Translations under genes and position numbers: made by a program
Shown: piece by piece, positions 42,520 to 51,058 of the stretch
How positions within the stretch are numbered: the stretch's first letter is position 1
How the letters are laid out: the number at the start of each line of letters is the position of its first letter
Assembly: GCA_965267435.1 (NCBI GenBank)
Contig: OZ253960.1
Location: 6,076,001 to 6,140,000, forward strand
Length of the DNA stretch: 64,000 nucleotides
Reading direction: 5' to 3'
DNA from: JAWPMT01 sp965267435
GTDB lineage: Bacteria; Bacteroidota; Bacteroidia; Cytophagales; Cyclobacteriaceae
The notes under the pieces: generated by a model
The model's database searches: none
Seen by the model: the letters and a program-made list of their open reading frames with translations, nothing else
Told to the model about the DNA's origin: nothing

Positions 42520-44247
42520 ATGCGAAGCATTTATCTCAAACTCACCATTCTTACCTCCATCATTGCGACCCTCCAATTGACATCGTTTGGCCAGCAATTG
42601 GTCATCAAAAATGTCAATGTTATCCAGGTGCAATCCCAGACTGTTCTTGCGAATCAGGATGTAGTCATACAGGGGGATCGGATTGTTTTGATTCGTTCCT
42701 CCGTGGAGGAAGACGTCTTGGACGATGTGGAAATCGTTGATGGCCGGGGAATGTTCCTGATGCCTGGTATGATCGATTCTCATGTGCACACGGACAAATG
42801 GGCCACCGGCGCGGCGTTTTCTGACTCACTGCTTTATACACTCAATGGAGTAACTACGGTCATGAATCTGCGCGGGGACGAGGAAGTGTTGGCGATTCGT
42901 GATTCTCTTCGGCATAGGGGGAATGGGGGGCTTCATCCTGATCTTTATACCTCGGGGCCATTTATTAACCGCCCTTATTTTGAATCACCTAAGGAGGTTG
43001 TCACGGAAGTTTCGAGACAACAACAATTGGGATATGACTTTATCAAGATGCATGGTGACTTGAGTGTGGAGTCATTTCGGCACTTACACGAGAGAGCCAG
43101 GGCCCTGGACATCCAGGTGATCGGACATGCTCCCAGAAACCTGGGGATGGATATTGTCTTCGAGGAAGGTCAACATTTGGCTCACGCCGAGGAATTTCTC
43201 TATACCTCCTTCAGTCCATCCCGTACAGCCCTTTGGAAGAACGCCTTGCTAGTAGGAGCAATCCTCTCACTGGCTTTATTGTTGCTCCTTGTCATAAGAC
43301 CTTTTGTATGGTTTGTGAGGAGGAGAAGGGGCAAGACCATTTCCCGTCGTGATTCGGTGTGGCTGCTATCGAGTGTTTTCCTTTCTCTTGTCTTGCTCTT
43401 TGGCTTTCTGTTGAGTGTGCCACCCGCCGCTCCGTTTTTTCTTAATTCAAACATCGCCAGACTGGTCATGATCGCGGCCAATGCGACACTTTTCTGGCAA
43501 GCTCGTCGAATGTACCGCTCTATTAGGGGCTCGAGCGGTCGGCGCCGTTTTGTCTACGGGGGATATTTTTCGCTAGCAGCAGTTGTGTGCATCCTCGGGA
43601 TCTACTGGAACTATCTTACCTTCCTCACTACTGACAGCAACGTGGAGAACGTGGCGCAGGAGGTGGCCGATTCGGGAATCATGGTGTGTCCCAACTTTAT
43701 AGCGTACAAAACGATTGCCGATTCTCACTACCAGGAACGTGTGAGAGGCTTTGAAGAGCGGGAGGAGATGAACTACCTGACGCCGGGCAACAGATCAGGA
43801 TTTCTGAATCGAAATGACCCCATGGAGGGGATCAAGGCCTTCATAGCTCCAGGATTCGAAAAACAGGTGCCGCTGCTTATGGATCTCGTTGGCCTGCTGA
43901 GCCAGAAAGAGGTGCCTTTACTTGCTGGAACCGATACAGGAATTTATTGGATATTTCCAGGTGTTTCGATGCACGAGGAGTTGGCGCTAATGAAAGAGGC
44001 TGGTGTGGATGCCTGGTCGATCTTAGCGTCGGCGACCATCAACGGTGCGCGATTTCTTGGAAGAGAAGAAGAATTCGGAGATATCCGCGAGGGGTTGCGG
44101 GCGGACCTGGTGCTGCTCAATGGTAATCCAATAGAGGAAATAACCAACATTTCCTCCATCCAGGGAGTAATGGTCCGTGGTCGGTGGCTTTCGTACGACG
44201 ATTTGACTGAGATGAAACAACAGATCCTGGCAGAAAGGGCGGACTAA
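42520..44247 (+). CDS. Amidohydrolase with a membrane domain inserted in the barrel
   Basis: A 575-residue amidohydrolase. After a signal-like leader (ILTSIIATLQLTSFG) come the metallo-dependent hydrolase landmarks: HVH (His88, His90), a candidate bridging Lys176 (FIKMHGD), His203 (GHAPR), His222 (AHAEE) and Asp472 (AGTDTG), then GARFLG and ADLVLLNGNP near the end. Between His222 and Asp472 sit four hydrophobic helices (about 241-266, 280-303, 311-327, 345-371) split by an arginine-rich loop (RRRRGK). The barrel is otherwise complete. ATG 42520 begins the leader; an upstream extension to 42400 is rejected. It is probably a membrane-bound imidazolonepropionase/prolidase-like hydrolase of unknown substrate. 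Confidence 0.85.
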   Translation: MRSIYLKLTILTSIIATLQLTSFGQQLVIKNVNVIQVQSQTVLANQDVVIQGDRIVLIRSSVEEDVLDDVEIVDGRGMFLMPGMIDSHVHTDKWATGAAFSDSLLYTLNGVTTVMNLRGDEEVLAIRDSLRHRGNGGLHPDLYTSGPFINRPYFESPKEVVTEVSRQQQLGYDFIKMHGDLSVESFRHLHERARALDIQVIGHAPRNLGMDIVFEEGQHLAHAEEFLYTSFSPSRTALWKNALLVGAILSLALLLLLVIRPFVWFVRRRRGKTISRRDSVWLLSSVFLSLVLLFGFLLSVPPAAPFFLNSNIARLVMIAANATLFWQARRMYRSIRGSSGRRRFVYGGYFSLAAVVCILGIYWNYLTFLTTDSNVENVAQEVADSGIMVCPNFIAYKTIADSHYQERVRGFEEREEMNYLTPGNRSGFLNRNDPMEGIKAFIAPGFEKQVPLLMDLVGLLSQKEVPLLAGTDTGIYWIFPGVSMHEELALMKEAGVDAWSILASATINGARFLGREEEFGDIREGLRADLVLLNGNPIEEITNISSIQGVMVRGRWLSYDDLTEMKQQILAERAD

Positions 44248-44345
44248 GGAGATCTGGGGTGGGTTGATTTTCAACGACCGACCTTGTCCTTTTCCAAGGT
44301 GATCAATGCATCTTGCATATTCTCACGATTTAGACCCATCTACCA

Positions 44346-46021
44346 ATGAGAATAGCAAGGAACAGGCTCCTGGTCGTTTTGTCCATTGCGGTTGTCGCCG
44401 TTATTACCTGGTTTGTCTACACAACTTCAGATGCACCATTTAGCAAAGGAGACGTGCGTCGTGCACAAGACCTGATCGGGTTGCAATTCACGGCCCAGGA
44501 GATCGATACCATGTATAATTATCTCGAGCGGAACCGCAAGGGGTACGATTCGATGCGAGCCATTCCGATTAACAACGAAGTTTTTCCAGCGGTGCTTTTT
44601 GATCCATTGCCTGCCGGGTTTCAAATCGAACCCATGCAATCTGCAAAGAACGTATGGTCAGTTCCTGCTACGGTCTTTCTTCCTGGTGACGAAGATTCGC
44701 TTGCCTTCTGCAGCATCCCACAGTTGGCCAGTCTACTCCGGTCAGGGCAGGTCACTTCCGTGGCATTGACTGAAATGTACCTGGAACGGCTGGTCCGTTT
44801 CGATACGTTGGAGGCTGTCATCACGCTGACTACCGAGCTAGCAATGAGCCAGGCAAAAAAGGCAGATGAAGAGCTGGCAGCGGGAATCGATCGAGGTCCG
44901 CTGCATGGAATTCCCTATGGCGTGAAAGACTTGATGGCCGTACCCAACTACCCCACCACTTGGGGAGCCATGCCCTACAAGGACCAAAATATCGGTTACA
45001 TGGCGTCGGTCGTGCAGCAGTTGGAGGACGCGGGGGCAGTCCTTGTGGCAAATTGAGCTCGGGCGCTCTTGCCCGTGGTGATGTGTGGTTCGATGGTGAG
45101 ACCAAAAACCCATGGGATCTTGAGCAGGGGGCCAGTGGATCTTCGGCGGGATCGGGTTCGGCGACGGCAGCAGGACTCGTGGCTTTTTCTATCGGTACAG
45201 AGACGCTGGGGTCGATCGTGAGCCCCTCCACGCGTTGTGGCATCACCGGTTTACGGCCCACCTATGGGCGTGTGAGTCGCTACGGCACAATGAGCCTGAG
45301 CTGGAGCATGGATAAGATAGGTCCCCTCTGCAGATCGGGGGAGGACTGCGCGATTGTGTTTGATGCTATCCGCAGAGAGGATTCCCGGGATCCTACGCTG
45401 ATCGCTGCTCCTTTCGAATATCAGGGCAGTGTCGATTGGTCGTCACTGAAGATTGGTTATCTGGAGGATCAGTTCGAGAAAGACACGACCGATAATAGTG
45501 CGAACAACGACACCACATTGGTCATCCTTCGCAAACTGGGCGCCGAGTTGATCCCGGTTCAGACGCCAGAGGGAGTGCCCTATGACGTGTTTGATATCAT
45601 CCTGCGATCGGAGGCGGGTGCTTTCTTTGATGAGCTTGTCCGAACAAAGGGGGATGGGTCCATGGTGCAGCAGACCGAAAGGTCCCGAGCCAATTCCCTA
45701 CGACAATCCCGCTTTATCCCCGCGGTGGAATACCTGCAGGCCAACCGTCATCGACGGGTGTTGATCGAGAAGATGGATGATATTTTTGATGAAGTGGATG
45801 TCCTTGTCTCGCCGACCTATGGAGGCCGTCAGCTGGTGATCACCAACCTCACGGGACACCCGGCAATTTCTCTTCCAAACGGCTACGACGAAGAAGGCCA
45901 TCCGACGTCGTTCACCCTGGTGGGCAAGTTGTTTGATGAGGCTACCATCCTGGGTCTTGCTGAAAGTTATCAGGCGGCCACTACATTTGACGAGGAGCGG
46001 CCGCCGTTGTTCAGTGAGTGA
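44346..46021 (+). pseudogene. Amidase-signature hydrolase, broken by a one-base frameshift
   Basis: The two halves together give about 558 residues of an amidase-signature enzyme with an N-terminal membrane anchor (RNRLLVVLSIAVVAVITWFVY). The first frame (44346-45056) has Lys194 in GIPYGVKDL and stops after VLVAN. The second frame continues at once with LSSGALARGD and the serine motif GASGSSAGSG. Reading GCAAAATTG instead of GCAAATTG at 45048-45054 would restore AKLSSGAL, so one A is missing from an A-run. This is either a sequencing error or a recent mutation. It follows the amidohydrolase on the same strand and ends four bases from the convergent permease. Confidence 0.9.
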
Positions 46022-46025
46022 CAGG

Positions 46026-48524
46026 CTACTCATACCTCAAACTATCCACGGGATTGGTCCTCGCCGTTCTCACAGTCTGAAAACTGACGGCAAGCAAGGC
46101 GATCCCCAACAGGAGCAAAGAAGGGATCACGAATAATAGGTAGTCGAGCGTGATTCGATGTTCATAGCCCGCCAAAAACTCATCCGCTGCATACCACACC
46201 AGGGGAATAGCGATGACAATGGCCAGAAGAATAATTCTCAGGAAATCCCAGGACAACAAGAACACAATGTGGCTCGTGGTGGCTCCCAAAGTCTTTCGGA
46301 TCCCTACTTCCTTCGTACGCTGTACGGTGGTGAAGGATACCAGGCCCAGCAGCCCCAGAGTGGCAATGATGATCGTCAGCAGCGACGACAGGTCGGAAAG
46401 ATCCCTGATCCGTAAGTCGTCATTCAGATGAGATCGGTAAGCTTCATCCATGAAGGTGTACTCGAAGGTAGCTCCGGGAAATGCCTTTCTCCATTCACTC
46501 TCTACAACCTTCAAACCCTCTGATAAGTCACCATGCAGTGCGATGAGGTAGTGATTGTACCTTCCATACGGATGCGCGGTATTGGCGAACATGTAGATCC
46601 GATCCTGCTGAACGGTGCCTTGGAAATATTCTGAGACATTTCCCACGACTCCAATGATCTTTAGGCGGACATCCCCGAATACGTGGTTGAAGCTCAGGGT
46701 CCTGCCCAGGGCTTCCTCCGCCGAGGAAAACCCGAATTCGGACAACAGTGCTTCAGAGATGACGATTGATTTCTCTCCCACACCATTCAAGCCGTAGAGT
46801 TTTCCGTGCATAAATTCCTCGCCAGCAACGATGGGGATGCCCATGGTCGTGAAATAATCGTAGTCTACCTGGAGGTATCGCGTGAATACTTCCACATCTG
46901 GTGCATCGATCAGAGAGAAGCCGGAGTTGCCACCTGTATTCTCACCAGGCCTGACACTGGATGCTGTAATATTCCCTATCTGGGCCCTGTTTCTGAGCGC
47001 GTTTTTGAAGGACCGGTACTTTTGAAAGTCAATGTCTTCCGTGCCGATTGATTTGATAGCTATCCTCTGGGTGAGCTCCAGACCCGTGTCTCTTGATACA
47101 AGAAAGTCCATTTGCCCGGAGACGGCGAAGGCGAAGATGATAAATCCTGTGGAGCATAAGAACTGGAAGAGCACCAATCCTCTTCTCAATGCCAATCCTT
47201 TCCCGGAAGTGGCAATCCTACCCTTCATAACGTGCCTACCCATCGCTTTCGTCAGTAGCAGTGCCGGGAACAGACCTGCTGCCACAGAAGTCAAGACGAG
47301 GATACACAAAAGCAGCAGCATTTGGGCCGCAGACCAGTCCAGCACAAACGAATTGATGTCCAGGAGCGTAGGCAACCAGGGCTTAAACAACTGCACCAGC
47401 GTAACCGCGACGATGAGTGCGACGGTATTGAGCACGACCGTCTCAGTCATGAATTGAATGATGAGATCTCTCCGCGCTGCCCCGATGGCCTTTTTGATAC
47501 CCACCTCCTTGGCGCGCTTGACCGACCTCGCTGTCGAAAGGTTGACGTAGTTGATAAGAGCCAACAACATGATCACCAGGGATATGAGACCCAAAGCGTG
47601 AACGTAGCGCTGGCTGGTGATGACCATGTGATGATTATACCCCACATCGCCATTATTTACATCGAAGTGGATCTCTTCTAGGGATTGGAGTTCGAATGAG
47701 ACGTGGTAGCCAAAAGAGTTGATCTCCTCTCGCCAGCTGTCAGGAGCGAACCCATTCAGTTGTGCAGTGAACTGTTCGGGATTCGCATCCTTTTCGAGGA
47801 CTACAAAAGTTTGAAAGGCCTGGAACCATCCCCACAGATTGCTGATATCTGTTTCATAGTTGTCAATCCACGTCTTGTAAGGTAGCAGCAGGTCAAACTG
47901 TATGCTGGAGTTGGGTGGAGGGTCAGCTACCACGGCCGTCACCTGGTAGGTATACCGTGTTTGCTTGGATTCACTACCACCCGTTGTGATCTCCAGTGTT
48001 TTACCTATCGGGTTGTCCTCCAGGAAATATTTTCTCGCGGTGGATTGCGTGAGGACGATTGATGTCTTCGTACCGAGTGGATCATTGGTGTCTCCCTGCA
48101 GGATAGGAAAGGTGAATATTCGCAGAAAATCAGGATCCACATAGCGTGCCTCTAGCTCATTGAAAACGCGGGATTCGCCAGAAGGCGGTGTATAATTCAC
48201 CACGCAGTAGGGCTCCTCCAGGCTCTGACGGATGTACCTTGCCACATATTTCATTTCCGGGATATTGGCCCGGATGTGATTGGCCATGGGATGGGCCGTA
48301 GCGCCGACGTGGCCATTATCTTCTGCCGAAGACCAGTAGGTCGACACGCGAAATATCCGATCCCCTCGCTCATGAAACTTGTCGAAGGAGTATTCGAACA
48401 GCAGGTTTTGGATACCAATCAGAAATGCAGCGATCCCAATGGACAGACCAACAATGTGTATGAGTGAGATGGTCTTATTTCTGATCAGATTGCGATAAGC
48501 GATGACGAGATAATGCTTGAGCAT
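46026..48524 (-). CDS. ABC transporter permease, MacB/FtsX type (array copy 4)
   Basis: An 832-residue permease. It opens with MLKHYLVIAYRNLIRNKTIS and a first helix, followed by a MacB-type periplasmic domain, three helices with 'RAKEVGIKKAIGAARRDLI', a second periplasmic domain and three more helices with 'RTKEVGIRKTLGATTSHIV'. It ends NPVDSLRYE. Two FtsX units in one chain make a complete permease half without an ATPase. It is the last of four same-strand copies. By analogy such proteins export peptides, lipids or lipoproteins or transmit mechanical signals. The substrate is unknown. Confidence 0.9.
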   Translation of the reverse strand: MLKHYLVIAYRNLIRNKTISLIHIVGLSIGIAAFLIGIQNLLFEYSFDKFHERGDRIFRVSTYWSSAEDNGHVGATAHPMANHIRANIPEMKYVARYIRQSLEEPYCVVNYTPPSGESRVFNELEARYVDPDFLRIFTFPILQGDTNDPLGTKTSIVLTQSTARKYFLEDNPIGKTLEITTGGSESKQTRYTYQVTAVVADPPPNSSIQFDLLLPYKTWIDNYETDISNLWGWFQAFQTFVVLEKDANPEQFTAQLNGFAPDSWREEINSFGYHVSFELQSLEEIHFDVNNGDVGYNHHMVITSQRYVHALGLISLVIMLLALINYVNLSTARSVKRAKEVGIKKAIGAARRDLIIQFMTETVVLNTVALIVAVTLVQLFKPWLPTLLDINSFVLDWSAAQMLLLLCILVLTSVAAGLFPALLLTKAMGRHVMKGRIATSGKGLALRRGLVLFQFLCSTGFIIFAFAVSGQMDFLVSRDTGLELTQRIAIKSIGTEDIDFQKYRSFKNALRNRAQIGNITASSVRPGENTGGNSGFSLIDAPDVEVFTRYLQVDYDYFTTMGIPIVAGEEFMHGKLYGLNGVGEKSIVISEALLSEFGFSSAEEALGRTLSFNHVFGDVRLKIIGVVGNVSEYFQGTVQQDRIYMFANTAHPYGRYNHYLIALHGDLSEGLKVVESEWRKAFPGATFEYTFMDEAYRSHLNDDLRIRDLSDLSSLLTIIIATLGLLGLVSFTTVQRTKEVGIRKTLGATTSHIVFLLSWDFLRIILLAIVIAIPLVWYAADEFLAGYEHRITLDYLLFVIPSLLLLGIALLAVSFQTVRTARTNPVDSLRYE

Positions 48525-48558
48525 GACGCTTGTGGTTTAGATGGAAGATTTGGATGGG

Positions 48559-51024
48559 TTATTCATACCTGAGGCTGTCTACCGGATTGGCGCGGGCGGC
48601 CTTTATGGTCTGGACGTTGACGATAAACAGGGAGACGCCAATGATCATAAGGACCGGAATGATAAATAGCCATATGTCTAATGAGATCCGGTAGGAGTAT
48701 CCTGCGAGGAACTCCTCTGCGACAAGCCAGACGACTGGAATTGCGATCAACAAGCCAATCATTATGGGTTTCAGAAACGACCGGGACAATAGCACCAAAA
48801 TATTTCCCACCGAAGCCCCAAGTGTTTTTCGGATGCCGATTTCTTTCGTGCGCCGGAGGGTGGTAAAAGAAACGAGTCCGATCAGACCGAGACTGGCGAT
48901 CAACATGGCCAAGGTGGAGGCTAGCCCGCTCAATCTCCTCATTTGCCGATCATTTTCAAATACCCGCTGGAAAGATTCGTCGAGAAATCGATAATCAAAA
49001 AGGGCGCCTGGGAAGGCCTCTTGCCATTGCTCCTCGATCAGGTCCAGGGTAGATGCCAAAGCCCCCCCATCAACATGAATTAAGTACAACCTGTATCGAC
49101 CATATGGGTGACCGGTATTGGCGAAGAAGTAGGCGGTAGCAAGGGGGGTGTTGCCGGTGGAAGCCGTATTGAGATCTTCCAAAACGCCGATAACTCTCAG
49201 TTTATTGCCGCGATAAGTAATCAGCCTCCCGAGAGCCTTTTCGGGAGAGTCATATCCTAATTTTTTGACAGCAGACCTACTCAACAATATGACTCTTTCT
49301 TCTGACATGGTCGCCTGCCTAAACTCTTGTCCAGCGACGACCCTGAGCCCTAAGGTCCTTGCAAAATCATAATCGATGATATTGATATTCAACCCCACGA
49401 ACTCTTCTGGCCGCAGGTCGGTAGAAAATTGTTGAAATCCATGCAAATCATCGCCAGGAAGATTGGCTGCCGCCGTGACACTTCTTACGCTGGCTTTGGC
49501 CGAAAGGGCTGTTTGAAACATTCGGAACTTCGCAAAATCAGGGTCCTCCGTTCCCAATGCTCTGATGACGATACGCTGTTCAGTGTCGAATCCCGGGTCT
49601 TTCGACTGCATGTAATTGATTTGCTGATTTAGGACACCGGTAAACATGACAAAGGCAGCGGAGACAATAAATTGAACTACCACCAGTCCCGTCCGCAACC
49701 TCTTACCTTTTAGTGACTGGCCAAGCTGGTTTTTTAGGGCTTTAAGTGGATCCACGTTCAATAGCAGCCATCCTGGCAAAATACCGGACAAACAGATGCT
49801 GACAAGTAGAATCAGCAACATGAGACCCAAAGTGGGTACTGACCAGGAAATCGTCGCGATGGATAACCCTAACCACTGCTGCATGGAGGGTCCCGCTACT
49901 TGAAGAATCGTGACACCGAGGAAGAAGCTAATTGAATTGAGGAGCGCCGCATCGGCAAGAAACCGGAGAATTAGATGACCATTCCCTGCTCCAGAGGCTC
50001 TTCGAATACCGATTTCCTTGAGTCTGTGAATCGACTGAGCTGTGGTGAGATTGACGTAATTAATAATAGCAACTAGCAGTATGGACAGGCCTATGAGGCT
50101 GACGATAACGAGCGTTGCGTAATCCACCGTGGATAGATAATTGTTATGCTCCAGGACTATTCGCTCAAAATGCAGATCTTCCAACTCGATGAGTTTTTGC
50201 CTTAGGAAGAGTCCACGTTCAGAAGCTTGTCTGGTGATATCCTCCGGGACCGCACGGTTGATTTTTTGTGTCAATTCTGACGCGTTCGTCGGACCTTCAG
50301 TCATGATGAATGAATAGAAGCAGGGCCAAAACCACACCCTGGACATGTCCAGTTTATAGAAATGCTCCAGATTGTAGAAGGGTAATAGAATGTCGAACTG
50401 TAAAGTAGAATTGGCCGGTACATCTGCCAATACCCCCGACACTCGATAGCTAAATACAGATTTCGTCGTTTCTGTACCGCCAGTTCTCACCTCCACGACC
50501 TTGCCTATCGGGTCGTCCGCACCAAAGTATTTCCTGGCGATCGATTCGGTGATGACCATGGAATTGGGATCCGTCAATAGTTCATCTCTATTGCCGCGAA
50601 GCACTGGGAATGAGAAGATCTTTAGAAAGTCTTCATCCACATAGCGCGCATTGGGCTCATTGTGCGCTGTTAGTTTCCCTGCCGGGTCCACATAGCGAAC
50701 CACACAATAAGGTTCCTCCGTTCCCTGCTTGACATACCGCGAAGCAAGCCGGACCTCAGGGATTTTTTCTCGGATGATCGGCACTATTGCTGGGGTATTC
50801 GCCAGGTAGGTGACGGATTCCGTGGAGGAGGTCACGTCTGAAGCCACGGCGAAAATCTGCGGCTCACGTTCGTGCAGGTTGTCGAAATCGAGATGAAACA
50901 ACAGATTCTGAGTAGTAGCCAGAAACACAGCCAGTGCCAGCGAAAGGCCGAATATGTGTATCAGGGAGATGGTCTTGTTTCTGATCAAATTGCGATAGGC
51001 GATGAGGAGATAATGCTTGAGCAT
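48559..51024 (-). CDS. ABC transporter permease, MacB/FtsX type (array copy 3)
   Basis: An 821-residue permease with the same double FtsX layout as its neighbours. The N-terminus MLKHYLLIAYRNLIRNKTIS is nearly identical to the copy at 46026, so these two form the closer pair. The conserved cytoplasmic loops read RLKEIGIRRASGAGNGHLI and RTKEIGIRKTLGASVGNIL, and the end is NPVDSLRYE. The RKTLGA-type loop is the coupling helix that would contact an ATPase, but no ATPase gene lies nearby. Confidence 0.9.
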   Translation of the reverse strand: MLKHYLLIAYRNLIRNKTISLIHIFGLSLALAVFLATTQNLLFHLDFDNLHEREPQIFAVASDVTSSTESVTYLANTPAIVPIIREKIPEVRLASRYVKQGTEEPYCVVRYVDPAGKLTAHNEPNARYVDEDFLKIFSFPVLRGNRDELLTDPNSMVITESIARKYFGADDPIGKVVEVRTGGTETTKSVFSYRVSGVLADVPANSTLQFDILLPFYNLEHFYKLDMSRVWFWPCFYSFIMTEGPTNASELTQKINRAVPEDITRQASERGLFLRQKLIELEDLHFERIVLEHNNYLSTVDYATLVIVSLIGLSILLVAIINYVNLTTAQSIHRLKEIGIRRASGAGNGHLILRFLADAALLNSISFFLGVTILQVAGPSMQQWLGLSIATISWSVPTLGLMLLILLVSICLSGILPGWLLLNVDPLKALKNQLGQSLKGKRLRTGLVVVQFIVSAAFVMFTGVLNQQINYMQSKDPGFDTEQRIVIRALGTEDPDFAKFRMFQTALSAKASVRSVTAAANLPGDDLHGFQQFSTDLRPEEFVGLNINIIDYDFARTLGLRVVAGQEFRQATMSEERVILLSRSAVKKLGYDSPEKALGRLITYRGNKLRVIGVLEDLNTASTGNTPLATAYFFANTGHPYGRYRLYLIHVDGGALASTLDLIEEQWQEAFPGALFDYRFLDESFQRVFENDRQMRRLSGLASTLAMLIASLGLIGLVSFTTLRRTKEIGIRKTLGASVGNILVLLSRSFLKPIMIGLLIAIPVVWLVAEEFLAGYSYRISLDIWLFIIPVLMIIGVSLFIVNVQTIKAARANPVDSLRYE

Positions 51025-51058
51025 GGCTTTTTGGATCTAGATAGTAAAAATGGATGGG

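Noticed and set aside
44281..44300. ACCTTG/CAAGGT hairpin after the amidohydrolase gene
   Set aside because: The stem is only six bases and no T-run follows.
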